Below, one piece after another: positions 1-7,169 of a stretch of DNA of 39,586 nucleotides. The position numbers were made by a program, and so were the translations under genes. Location: assembly GCA_964392085.1 (NCBI GenBank), contig CAYMOV010000018.1, positions 1 to 39,586 on the forward strand, read 5' to 3'. A model generated the notes under the pieces. It was not told the DNA's origin. It was given only the letters and a program-made list of their open reading frames with translations, and did no database searches. Each line of letters begins with the position of its first letter. The stretch's first letter is position 1. This stretch comes from CAYMOV01 sp964392085. Its GTDB lineage: Bacteria > Oederibacteriota > Muellerivitia > Muellerivitales > Muellerivitaceae.

Positions 1-1315
1 GGAAAGCCAGGTCCCAGGCCGCGAACCAGGGATATTCCCAGGCGTCGGGCATGGACAAGACGTCGTCGGCCCGGAAGTGGGTCCAGTCTCCGTTACGGAC
101 CTCTCCCCGGCCGGGCGGCGGGGCGACCTGCGAAGGGTCCCCCTCCAGCCATTCCGTGACCCGGTAGCCGTACCACTGTTTGGTCCACAACAATCCGGCC
201 CGGGCCTGGCGCGCCACGGAGCGTTCCTCCCCGGTCCACTCGGGCGGGGATAACCTCGCGTGGAAAGCGTCGGCTTCTCGGATCCGTCCCTCGATGACTC
301 GATCGAAACCGGGGCCGAATTCGCCGTTTCCCGGCCCCAACCGGTACCGCATCACCAACTTTCCCCCCGGCGGCACCGAGAGGATCCTCCAAAAGGCCGC
401 CTTCGTCCCGCCTTCGCCGTTCACCGCCCGGGCCATCCCGCTCACCACGGCCTCGTGGAAACCGTCCTTGGCATAGGGGGAGGCGTTGGGTTGGCCGTAG
501 AGCTTATGGAAGTTCGTCTCGTTTTCCGTGAAGATCGCGCCGCGCGTTTCGCCGGGGTTGGCGGGATCCTCGGAATAAACGAGGGACGGCAAGTCCCGGT
601 GCCGGGACCGAATGACGCCGCCCTCAAGGACCAAGCCCGGCTTCGGGGGATAGGAAGGTCCCGACCGGCCCCAGCTCCAGGTGTTGCGGAACCAGAGGCT
701 GGGCAGGACATGCAGGATCGCCTCTTCGGGCCCGGGGTTCTCCACGCTCAAGCGCAGGAGCAGGTCCTCGGGCCCGGCCTTGGCGTATTCCACGGTCACG
801 TCGAAATACCGCCCGCCGTCGAACACCCCGGTGTCCTCCAGCTCGAATTCCGGCGTCTCCCGGCCCCGTCGGGCGTTCCCGTCACGCAGTTGGGCGTAGG
901 GAAAGGCCGCCTGGGGATATCGGTAAAGGGCCTTCTGGTAGGCATGGCTCGGCACCCCATCGAGGTGCCACCAGCATTCCTTCACGTCCTCGCCGTGGTT
1001 ACCCTCCTCGCTGGTGAGGCCGAACAAACGCTCCTTCAGGATGGGGTCCCGTCCGTTCCAGAGGACGGGGGCCCAGCCCAACAGGCCCCGGTCGTCCGAA
1101 TAACCGAGCAGTCCGTCCTCACCCCATCGGTAGGCCCGGGACCGGGCCAGGTCGTGGGTGAACGACCTCCAGACGTTGCCGTCCTCGGAATAATCCTCCC
1201 GCACCGTCCCCCATTGGCGCGCGGACAGGTAGGGCCCCCAACGGCGCCAGGGTTCCCGCCCCCCGTCGGCGGCTTCCAGGCGCCCGCGTTCGGCGTCGGC
1301 GGATCCGTCGCTCAT
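1..1315 (-). CDS. GH63-like (MGH1-type) glucosidase, C-terminus cut by window edge
   Basis: Partial gene; the first 438 residues are visible and it runs off the left edge. The N-terminal third carries the signature of the large GH63-like 'glucosidase' family: ERLFGLTSEEGNHGEDVKE followed by CWWHLDG and a KALYRYPQ segment. The last visible residues read YPWFAAWDLAF, resembling the (alpha/alpha)6-barrel motif that carries an active-site aspartate in related enzymes. There is no signal peptide, so it is probably cytoplasmic. The start ATG overlaps the stop of the upstream dehydrogenase gene (ATGA), so translation is probably coupled. The likely role is release of glucose from a glucoside or oligosaccharide; the substrate cannot be read from sequence. 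The family assignment is from motif recognition; the pairing with glucose dehydrogenase is inference. Confidence 0.8.
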   Translation of the reverse strand, partial: MSDGSADAERGRLEAADGGREPWRRWGPYLSARQWGTVREDYSEDGNVWRSFTHDLARSRAYRWGEDGLLGYSDDRGLLGWAPVLWNGRDPILKERLFGLTSEEGNHGEDVKECWWHLDGVPSHAYQKALYRYPQAAFPYAQLRDGNARRGRETPEFELEDTGVFDGGRYFDVTVEYAKAGPEDLLLRLSVENPGPEEAILHVLPSLWFRNTWSWGRSGPSYPPKPGLVLEGGVIRSRHRDLPSLVYSEDPANPGETRGAIFTENETNFHKLYGQPNASPYAKDGFHEAVVSGMARAVNGEGGTKAAFWRILSVPPGGKLVMRYRLGPGNGEFGPGFDRVIEGRIREADAFHARLSPPEWTGEERSVARQARAGLLWTKQWYGYRVTEWLEGDPSQVAPPPGRGEVRNGDWTHFRADDVLSMPDAWEYPWFAAWDLAF

Positions 1316-2442
1316 CCGAGGGCGATCACGTTCTTGATGCCCTCAGCGGGCCCGAGCAGGACGTCACGGAACCTTTCCGGCGCGAAGCGGGCGGTGATCA
1401 GGGCCTCCACGGCCCCGGGCCAGCGTTTTTGGAAGGACGTTAGGTCCCGCACGGCGGCCTCATAGGCCCCCTTTCCCGCGTTGACCGTCCCCACCACCAC
1501 CTGGTTTTTGAGCACCAGGTCCCGCATCAGGAGATCGGTGTCCACGGAGATGGGCGCCTTACGGCCCGGTACGCCGGTGAAAAGAAAGATCCCGTTCGCG
1601 CCCAGGAAGGGGAGCATGGCGAAGGAGAGGCCCGAGGCGCCCGTGGCCTCGTACACCAGGTCCACGGGCCCGGCGGCCGAGGCGAGTCCCTCGAGGGAGG
1701 TCGTGGAACCCGGGACATAGGCCGCGCCGATCCCCCTCACCCAGGCGGCCTTGGCGCTGTCCGCCGTTTCCTTCGAGAACACGGTCACCGTGAATCCCGC
1801 CTGGCACAGGACCATCGCGCCCAGGAGCCCCACGGGCCCCGCGCCCAGCACCACGGCCTTGTGGCGGAACCCGCTGGGACCCTCGGGTCCCGGCCTCGGG
1901 TGGCCGTCATGGCGGCAGTTCCAGGGCAACCGGTCCTGGATGTCCCAAACCTGCTCCAGGGCCTTCTCGGCGATGGTGAGGGGCTCGGCCAGGACCCCAA
2001 GGCCCCGGAGGCCCGCCGGCACGGGAACGAGGTAAGCCTCCTCCTCCACGATGAATTCCGTCATGAACCCGTCCCGTCCCTTGATGCCGCGCTCCGTGAA
2101 GTTTCCAGTCGAGCAGAAATCCGCGCGCTTCTCGGCGCAAGGCACGCAGTCGGGGTCGCCGCAGGGGCGCCTCACCATGGTCACCACCAGGTCGCCCACC
2201 TTCACGGCCGTCACGCCGGTCCCGGTCTCCACCACCTCTCCGAGGGACTCGTGGCCCAACACCAGGTGGTCCGACCCGTCCGGGGGGGCGCCGTACTGGA
2301 AGGAACAGATCTCCCGGTCGGTCCCGCAGATCCCCACGTCGAGGATCCTCACCTTGGCCTGGGTCGGGGTCAGGAGCTTCGGCTCGGGGATCTCCTCCAG
2401 CCGGACTTTCTTCAGGGCGGGATAAACGGTGATGGCTTTCAC
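1312..2442 (-). CDS. Zinc-dependent glucose 1-dehydrogenase-like alcohol dehydrogenase (MDR family)
   Basis: 376 residues. Medium-chain dehydrogenase/reductase: catalytic zinc region GICGTD (Cys39) and GHE (His64-Glu65), a structural zinc lobe with Cys94, Cys99, Cys102 and Cys110, and a Rossmann GxGxxG at about 200-205 (VLGAGPVGLLG). The N-terminus and the absence of a PPHHF-type motif resemble archaeal-type glucose dehydrogenases, which oxidise D-glucose to gluconolactone with NAD(P)+. I chose the GTG at 2440-2442 because AGGAGC lies six bases upstream (2449-2454) and the family starts with KAITVYP; an upstream ATG at 2511 would add 23 atypical residues. The 3' end overlaps the start of the glucosidase gene by four bases, suggesting that glucose released by the glucosidase is oxidised here. 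Sugar specificity is inferred. Confidence 0.82.
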   Translation of the reverse strand: MKAITVYPALKKVRLEEIPEPKLLTPTQAKVRILDVGICGTDREICSFQYGAPPDGSDHLVLGHESLGEVVETGTGVTAVKVGDLVVTMVRRPCGDPDCVPCAEKRADFCSTGNFTERGIKGRDGFMTEFIVEEEAYLVPVPAGLRGLGVLAEPLTIAEKALEQVWDIQDRLPWNCRHDGHPRPGPEGPSGFRHKAVVLGAGPVGLLGAMVLCQAGFTVTVFSKETADSAKAAWVRGIGAAYVPGSTTSLEGLASAAGPVDLVYEATGASGLSFAMLPFLGANGIFLFTGVPGRKAPISVDTDLLMRDLVLKNQVVVGTVNAGKGAYEAAVRDLTSFQKRWPGAVEALITARFAPERFRDVLLGPAEGIKNVIALG

Positions 2443-2598
2443 TTGGGCGCTCCTGGGGATAGGGATGCTGGGGGAGAAAGCAGCTTTCCATAGTTCGGCT
2501 GGAATTTCCACGGGGGAAAGGGATGGTCGGACAAGAAAGGGATGCTTCCCTGGTCGGTCCGGGTCCCTCCGGGAGGGAATCAGGGGCGTAGAAACGGT

Positions 2599-3918
2599 TT
2601 AAAAGAGAAGGGGCAACAACCCGCCTAGGCCCAAGCCGAGGACCAGGACCCAATCCCAGACCGGCGCCGATACGGCTTGTGAATCCCCCCCATCAGGAAG
2701 GCGGGGCCAGATTTTCCAGACCGTCCAACCCAGGCCCAGCAGGCCCGCCCCGAAAACCCCGGTCGCCCAGCCGTATTGGGCCCACCCGGATAACAGGGGG
2801 TGCAGGGCCAGGAAACCCATCGCGGGTGGAAACCCGGCCAAGGTGAGGGCCGTGGCCCAACGGGCCCAACGGGAACGACCACGGGTTCTTCCTCCATATA
2901 AGAGCAGAAGCCCAAAGGCCCAGGCCTGGGCGGTCAGGGCCAGGGTAAGGGGGCCCCGGCCGTAACGGGACAATCCCACCAACACCGCGACCGAGGCCAG
3001 GTCCAAGAGCCCTGACAGGGACCAGCGTTTTTTGGAGAACCAGGCCGAGAGGGTCGCGGCCAGGAACATCGCGAGGGCGAAAACCTGGATGGCGTCCCAG
3101 ACCGCGTCGGACAGCTTGAAGACCCGCCAAGCCAGGTCCCCCGCCTGCCAGACGAAAAGCCGCGTGTGCCACGCCTGCTCAGGGGGCGGTCCGCCCGGGG
3201 AACCCCAGGCCTCCAGGATCCAACCGCGACCCGGCCAAAGCCCCGCCAAAATCCAGCTCCCGAGCGCCATCAGGGCCAGGCTCGTTCCCGCCGCCAGGAT
3301 GGGCGGGCCGTCGGAGGATAAACGGGCTTCCCAACCCGCCAAGTGGAAGGTCCCCGTCCGGACGAACAGGATTCCCGCGCCGAACATCCAGAGGGTGGAT
3401 CCCGCGGAGAAACGCATCAGGAGGTCGAAACCCCGGCGTCGGCCCTCGGCGCCGGACTGCGCCCAGAGGCCCGCCAAGGCGAGGCCGGTGAGTTGGAAGG
3501 TGCCGAACCGGGCCAAGGCGTCCTGGAGGGTCAGGGACGCCGCGAAACCCGTGAGGGCCAACAACCGGAAGGCGGTCACCGGGGCGGCCTTGGGGTCCAG
3601 CGGGTCGGGTTCCCGCAGGAAATGGTTCGAGCCGAGGGCCAAACACGCGGCCGCGCAGACGGCGGCCTCCAGGGATCCGGCGGTGGCCTCCACGCCCCAG
3701 GGCGCGGCCCAACCACCGAGGTTCGCTTGGAGGATTCCCCAGGGCCGGAGGCGGAGGAAAACCTCCAGCGCCACCAGCAGGCCGCCACCGTACCCGAAGC
3801 CGGCGGCCATCCGCAGGGGCCAGGGTCCGCGCCCGGGAAACAACCGTGGCAGGGCCAAGGCGAGGATCGCCCCCAGGAGCGGAAGGACCGCGAGGAAAAG
3901 CGGAAGGGTGTCCCTCAC
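2599..3918 (-). CDS. MrpD/NuoN-like polytopic membrane protein, divergent
   Basis: 439 residues, mostly membrane helices. The best match I can make is the proton-conducting antiporter-like subunit of Mrp antiporters, membrane-bound hydrogenases and complex I (MrpD/NuoM/NuoN). Supporting pattern: a helix LMRFSAGSTLWMFGAGILF followed by TGTFHLAG, which mirrors the KYF..S..FL.G...YG-TGT(L/F)N.A segment of that family, and a later SKKRWSLSGLLDLASVA segment like 'KRLLAYSSI'. The residues that normally carry protons differ: the TM5 glutamate position reads Gln142 (TFQLTG) and the TM7 lysine position reads Arg169. The PFHxWLPDAxxxP loop is not recognisable. The GTG start overlaps the stop of the upstream gene (GTGA), the third gene of a coupled trio. 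Assignment to the superfamily is moderately sure; an ion-pumping role is doubtful. Confidence 0.6.
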   Translation of the reverse strand: MRDTLPLFLAVLPLLGAILALALPRLFPGRGPWPLRMAAGFGYGGGLLVALEVFLRLRPWGILQANLGGWAAPWGVEATAGSLEAAVCAAACLALGSNHFLREPDPLDPKAAPVTAFRLLALTGFAASLTLQDALARFGTFQLTGLALAGLWAQSGAEGRRRGFDLLMRFSAGSTLWMFGAGILFVRTGTFHLAGWEARLSSDGPPILAAGTSLALMALGSWILAGLWPGRGWILEAWGSPGGPPPEQAWHTRLFVWQAGDLAWRVFKLSDAVWDAIQVFALAMFLAATLSAWFSKKRWSLSGLLDLASVAVLVGLSRYGRGPLTLALTAQAWAFGLLLLYGGRTRGRSRWARWATALTLAGFPPAMGFLALHPLLSGWAQYGWATGVFGAGLLGLGWTVWKIWPRLPDGGDSQAVSAPVWDWVLVLGLGLGGLLPLLF

Positions 3919-4250
3919 GGCTTCCTCCTCGTCGGCAGGCGCCGTTCGGGCTCTGGGGGCGCCGCTTCCTCATCGAGTGAAAGGGACCAGACCGCCTCCG
4001 CCGCAAAGGTGGATAGGGAATATAGGAGGAGGACTAAAAACGCCGCGAGGGAGGACGGGATAACGCCGTAGGGACCGGGATGCACGGCGGCCCAACCCCA
4101 TCCCGCGAGGAAAAGGAGAGACAACTTGAGGAGTCCGGACCCGGCGGCGCGGCGCTGGGCGTTCCCCGACCCGAGGGCCAACGAGAGGCCCACGATCAAC
4201 AGGGCCGTCGCGGCCATGCCCCAGGTCAGGAGTGAAAAATGGCCGTTCAC
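3915..4250 (-). CDS. Small MrpC/NuoK-like membrane protein
   Basis: 111 residues with about three membrane helices and a charged, proline-rich C-terminal tail. Length, helix number and position between an MrpB/MbhE-like and an MrpD-like gene match MrpC/NuoK. A segment HPGPYGVIPSSLAAFLVLLLY occupies the place of the family's 'DPLPQALVLTAIVI' helix. The glutamates that NuoK/MrpC normally carry in helices 2 and 3 are not visible; the membrane core near GLLKLSLLF holds a lysine instead. The start is GTG overlapping the upstream stop (GTGA at 4247-4250); the gene also overlaps the next start by four bases. Sequence similarity alone is weak; the call depends on gene order. Confidence 0.5.
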   Translation of the reverse strand: MNGHFSLLTWGMAATALLIVGLSLALGSGNAQRRAAGSGLLKLSLLFLAGWGWAAVHPGPYGVIPSSLAAFLVLLLYSLSTFAAEAVWSLSLDEEAAPPEPERRLPTRRKP

Positions 4251-4786
4251 TCGCGGTCCCTCCGGGCGGGCCCGGACTTCCGAAACGCCGCCGCCAAGAA
4301 GGCCGCCAAGACCAGGAGCACGAGGACCTGCAGGATCGTCGCGGCGAAGGCCCGCGCGTGGGCCGCTTCCACGGGCAAGGGAAGGGTCTCATAGTCGAGG
4401 AAGAAACCGCCCTGCCAGGCCGGGACCACGCCGAGCGCCCAGGCCAAGAAAGCGCAACCGACTAGGACCCATATGGCCATATTTCCGACGGGATAGGCAA
4501 ATCTTCCTTTTTTGTCGGGATCCGCCGGGCGAATCGTGGTGAAGGTGGCCCAGGCCGCCAGGGCCGTGAAGATCCAGAACCAAAGGTCGAAGGCGCGGTA
4601 GTCCCATAAAACGGCGGAAACCGGGTTGGAGCGGCCAGTCTCGAGGGCCGAACGTTCGAGGTAGCGCGGGGACACGTGGACCCGTGGGGGAAAATCGGAG
4701 GTGCCGGCGTCCGGCCAGGACAGGACCCCCTTGAGGGTCCCTGCCGCCGCCGCCAGGACCAATAGGATCAGGAGGGCTCGTCGCAT
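4247..4786 (-). CDS. MbhE/MnhB-like membrane subunit, divergent
   Basis: 179 residues, first gene of the trio. Residues about 50-70 (ALETGRSNPVSAVLWDYRAFD) match the diagnostic 'ETGa.N.VtaVl.DYRg(F/Y)D' motif of membrane-bound hydrogenase subunit E and of the MrpA C-terminal/MrpB domain. The motif normally continues TLGE; here it continues LWFW, so the family's glutamate is missing. Four hydrophobic segments are visible, the first possibly a signal anchor. A strong promoter (TTGACG, 16-bp spacer, TATGAT) ends only eight bases before the ATG, and no ribosome binding site is visible, so the mRNA is probably leaderless. Downstream come MrpC- and MrpD-like genes with four-base overlaps. No hydrogenase, MrpE, MrpF or MrpG gene is nearby. 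Confidence 0.6.
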   Translation of the reverse strand: MRRALLILLVLAAAAGTLKGVLSWPDAGTSDFPPRVHVSPRYLERSALETGRSNPVSAVLWDYRAFDLWFWIFTALAAWATFTTIRPADPDKKGRFAYPVGNMAIWVLVGCAFLAWALGVVPAWQGGFFLDYETLPLPVEAAHARAFAATILQVLVLLVLAAFLAAAFRKSGPARRDRE

Positions 4787-4794
4787 GGGGCGAC

Positions 4795-4822
4795 ATCATA
4801 GCAACCCCGGGGGGACCGTCAA
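4795..4822 (-). promoter_or_regulatory. Sigma-70 promoter of the Mrp-like trio, leaderless arrangement
   Basis: On the minus strand -35 TTGACG (4817-4822), a 16-bp spacer and -10 TATGAT (4795-4800). The ATG at 4786 begins nine bases after the -10 ends, so transcription would start at or within a few bases of the start codon. Confidence 0.6.
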
Positions 4823-5123
4823 CCGAGGCCCAACCATCGTTTCCGGCGAAAACCGCCGATTCTTCCCTGTTCCAGGTGACGCGAGCCCTGGATGGGGTTG
4901 GATCCTCCATCCGCTTCGGCCGGGCCCAGCCGAGTCCAAACCAATCCGGGAAACCTGATTCCCATCAGGATTTTAACCCGCCATCCTCCTGGATCCGCCG
5001 CCCCGGTTTCGATACGGAAACGAGGATTCTGATTTCTTGTACAATACCGCCCTCATCCAAAAGCATGGGAACCGGCCCCGGATGGGATGGGTCTGACCGG
5101 ATACCATCCAACAGGAGAATTAA
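4823..5123. other. Divergent intergenic region
   Basis: About 300 bases without a gene. A possible -10 (TACAAT, 5040-5045) for the plus-strand gene has no good -35. Just upstream lies an interrupted inverted repeat GTTTC (5006-5010)/GAAAC (5017-5021) that could be an operator. AGGAG at 5113-5117 is the ribosome binding site of the next gene. I see nothing else. Confidence 0.35.
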
Positions 5124-5777
5124 ATGAGGCATCCGAATCGATTTTGGGTATTCGCCGCCATCACCTCGTTCCTTTCGGCGTCCCTTCCCTTGGAGGCCAA
5201 GGCCCCGGCTCCCCAACCGACGCCCTCCGCGGCCAAGACCGAAACCGGCAAACCCGTGGTGGCCCCCCTGGATTCCCGCCTTTCCATCGACGACCTGGGT
5301 TTCTCGGCCTCGGACACCAAGTCGGACCCCCTGCTCCAGGCCAAGCTGGCCAAGCGCTCCCACAAGTTGAAGGCCCACCAGGTGATGGGCCTCTTGACCG
5401 CCGTCCCCATGGCGGCCACCGCCATCCTGGCCGGAAACGTGAAGCACAACTCCAACAACCGTAACCTGCACGCGGCCGTCGGGTCCATCACCACGGCCAT
5501 GTACCTCACCACCGCGTACCTGGCCCTCACGGCGCCCAAGATCCCCGGCTCGAAGCACAGCGGCTCCACCCGCCTTCACCGTTACCTGGCCGTGGTGCAC
5601 GGCACCATGATGATCGCCACGCCGATCCTGGGAGCCATGGCCAAGCGCCAGCTGGACCAGAACGAGGGCGTGCCGCATTACAAGATCCACGGCATCGCGA
5701 ACATGCACGGCGCCGCCGCCGCGCTGCTGTTGATCTCCTACGGCGCGGCCATGAGCGTCATGGTCATCAACTTCTAG
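5124..5777 (+). CDS. Histidine-rich, b561-like exported membrane protein
   Basis: 217 residues: an N-terminal signal peptide ending near EAKA, a proline-rich linker, then four membrane helices (about 84-104, 114-136, 151-172, 188-214). Histidines lie at or just inside the helix ends (85, 116, 152, 159, 189, 195), the spacing expected of a four-helix b-type cytochrome that binds haem by paired histidines. It is followed 34 bases later by a YceI-like gene; YceI proteins commonly neighbour cytochrome b561 genes, which supports the call. The likely role is electron transfer across or at the inner membrane, with an unknown partner. AGGAG lies seven bases before the ATG. Haem binding is inference from histidine layout; it could also be a non-haem small membrane protein. 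Confidence 0.55.
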   Translation: MRHPNRFWVFAAITSFLSASLPLEAKAPAPQPTPSAAKTETGKPVVAPLDSRLSIDDLGFSASDTKSDPLLQAKLAKRSHKLKAHQVMGLLTAVPMAATAILAGNVKHNSNNRNLHAAVGSITTAMYLTTAYLALTAPKIPGSKHSGSTRLHRYLAVVHGTMMIATPILGAMAKRQLDQNEGVPHYKIHGIANMHGAAAALLLISYGAAMSVMVINF

Positions 5778-5811
5778 GGACAGCCAAAAACATCTTCATC
5801 AGGGGGAAACC

Positions 5812-6366
5812 ATGAAAAAGATCGGATTGATGCTCGCGTTGTTCGGGACCTTGGCCCTTTCGGCCTCGGCGAGGGGATGGGACGGCGCCTGGGTGCTGAC
5901 GGCCTCGAAACTCACGTACCACGTGAACCACCCCATGCACCATGTGGAAGCCACCAGCACCGCCGCCAAGGGCAAGGCCATTTGCGACAAGAAGGGCGCC
6001 CACATCCTGGTGGCCTGCCCCGTGAAGACCTTCGCCTCCGGTGACGGCAACCGCGACCTTCATATGATGGAAGTGACCCGCGGGGCCACTTATCCGATGG
6101 TGACGGTCCGGGCTGAGTGGCCGGCGCCGCTGAAGGCGGGCGAAGTGAAAGCCGACGTGGACGTGGATTTCGCGGGGCACCAGGCCCATTACGCGGGGGT
6201 GGTCTTCAAGGCGGAGGAGTTCAAGGACGGGACTTTACACATCACCGGGACCGTGCCGGCCACCATCAAGGACTTCGACATCCAGCCGCCCAGCCTTTTG
6301 GCCGTTCCGATCAAGAACGGGATCCCGGTGGACGTGGACCTCACCTGGACCCGCCCCGCGAATTGA
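5812..6366 (+). CDS. YceI-like periplasmic lipocalin-fold protein
   Basis: 184 residues with a signal peptide (cleavage near SASA, residue 20). YceI features: an N-terminal W.L..SKLTYHV strand, the signature F-A-S-G-D-G-NRDLHM (about 75-85) followed by MEV..GA.YPMVTV, and alternating beta strands to the end. YceI proteins form an elongated barrel that binds isoprenoid lipids such as ubiquinone-type molecules. Here the partner is probably the b561-like protein encoded just upstream on the same strand, giving a periplasmic quinone or isoprenoid carrier beside a membrane cytochrome. The ribosome binding site is GGGGGAAACC directly before the ATG. The family call is fairly sure, the ligand is not. 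Confidence 0.75.
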   Translation: MKKIGLMLALFGTLALSASARGWDGAWVLTASKLTYHVNHPMHHVEATSTAAKGKAICDKKGAHILVACPVKTFASGDGNRDLHMMEVTRGATYPMVTVRAEWPAPLKAGEVKADVDVDFAGHQAHYAGVVFKAEEFKDGTLHITGTVPATIKDFDIQPPSLLAVPIKNGIPVDVDLTWTRPAN

Positions 6367-6376
6367 CCCGGCGGAA

Positions 6377-7123
6377 CTAACGGTCTTTGGGCCCCTCGAC
6401 GGAAGCGGAGGGGCCCATCAGTGTTTCATAGGGCGCCCAGTCGGCGATATCGGTCTTGGCGGCCTGCCGCCTCATATGGACGAAGGTGTCCCTCGGCCAA
6501 CTCCCCTGGAACCAGTTGACCAGCCACTTCGGGACGCTCCCCTTCGGGTCACATAGCACCTCGGCGGAGATCTCCGTGCGGGCGCCCCCATCGATGGCGG
6601 TCAGGACGTAAACGCAGGATTTCAGTTCCCCCCGGATGTACTTCCGCGCCGGCGGGGCCGCCGGGTCCTCGGCGGGCTCGTAGCGCATCACCAGGGTCTT
6701 CTCCCGCGGCTTCGGTTCGATGGTGACCCGCGAGAGGAAATCACGGTCCTTCATGATGATCGGCGGCGTCCCGGCCCGGTCGTACTCCAAAAACTCCAGG
6801 TCCGAGATCTTGCGGACGACCCGGCATTCCTTCAGGTCGGCGATCCACTCCGTGGCCCGGGTGGTGTCGAACAACACCTGGAAGACCTTGGCCAGGGGGG
6901 CCTCCACCACCCCCTCGCCCTTGAAGGCCAGGAGTTTCGTGCCCGGGACGTTTCGCTTGAAGGTGAGGATCCCGTCCCTGTGGCCCGTGGGGACCCAACC
7001 GTACCGGTCGTGCGTCGGGGAAGGCCCGGGGGTCGGTTCCGCGCAAAAAGCGGGGACGCCCAGGGACATGAGTAGGGCCATCCAGAGGCGGCCAGAGGCG
7101 CGGGAACGGGTTGGATCGCTCAT
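6377..7123 (-). CDS. Exported START-domain (lipid-binding) protein
   Basis: 248 residues. A basic, then hydrophobic N-terminus (about 1-28) looks like a signal peptide. The rest matches a bacterial START/SRPBCC domain: F..(E)GVVEAPLAKVFQVLFDTTRATEWIADLKECRVV near the start, IIMKDRDFL.RVTIEP in the middle, and a C-terminal helix region ending in VNWFQGSWPRDTFVHMRRQ, the long closing helix of the fold. The domain binds a hydrophobic ligand in a helix-grip pocket. The gene is 46 bases downstream of the NodJ-type permease on the same strand. A TATAAT box (7135-7140) lies 11 bases before the ATG, so it probably also has its own promoter and a very short leader. Ligand unknown. Confidence 0.7.
   Translation of the reverse strand: MSDPTRSRASGRLWMALLMSLGVPAFCAEPTPGPSPTHDRYGWVPTGHRDGILTFKRNVPGTKLLAFKGEGVVEAPLAKVFQVLFDTTRATEWIADLKECRVVRKISDLEFLEYDRAGTPPIIMKDRDFLSRVTIEPKPREKTLVMRYEPAEDPAAPPARKYIRGELKSCVYVLTAIDGGARTEISAEVLCDPKGSVPKWLVNWFQGSWPRDTFVHMRRQAAKTDIADWAPYETLMGPSASVEGPKDR
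6388..6417. terminator. Perfect 10-bp hairpin at a convergent gene end
   Basis: TGGGCCCCTC (6388-6397) pairs exactly with GAGGGGCCCA (6408-6417) across a 10-base loop. It lies inside the 3' end of the minus-strand START-domain gene and 22 bases after the plus-strand YceI stop. Neither side has a good T-tract, so termination is possible but not certain. Confidence 0.35.
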
Positions 7124-7134
7124 GGGTGGGCGGG

Positions 7135-7140
7135 ATTATA
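7135..7140 (-). promoter_or_regulatory. -10 box of START-domain gene, very short leader
   Basis: A perfect TATAAT on the minus strand ends 11 bases before the ATG at 7121-7123. No clear -35 hexamer is seen and no Shine-Dalgarno sequence fits in the gap, so a leaderless or near-leaderless transcript is likely. Confidence 0.4.
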
Positions 7141-7169
7141 GGGGACCGGCCGCTGAAATCGTAGGGGAG

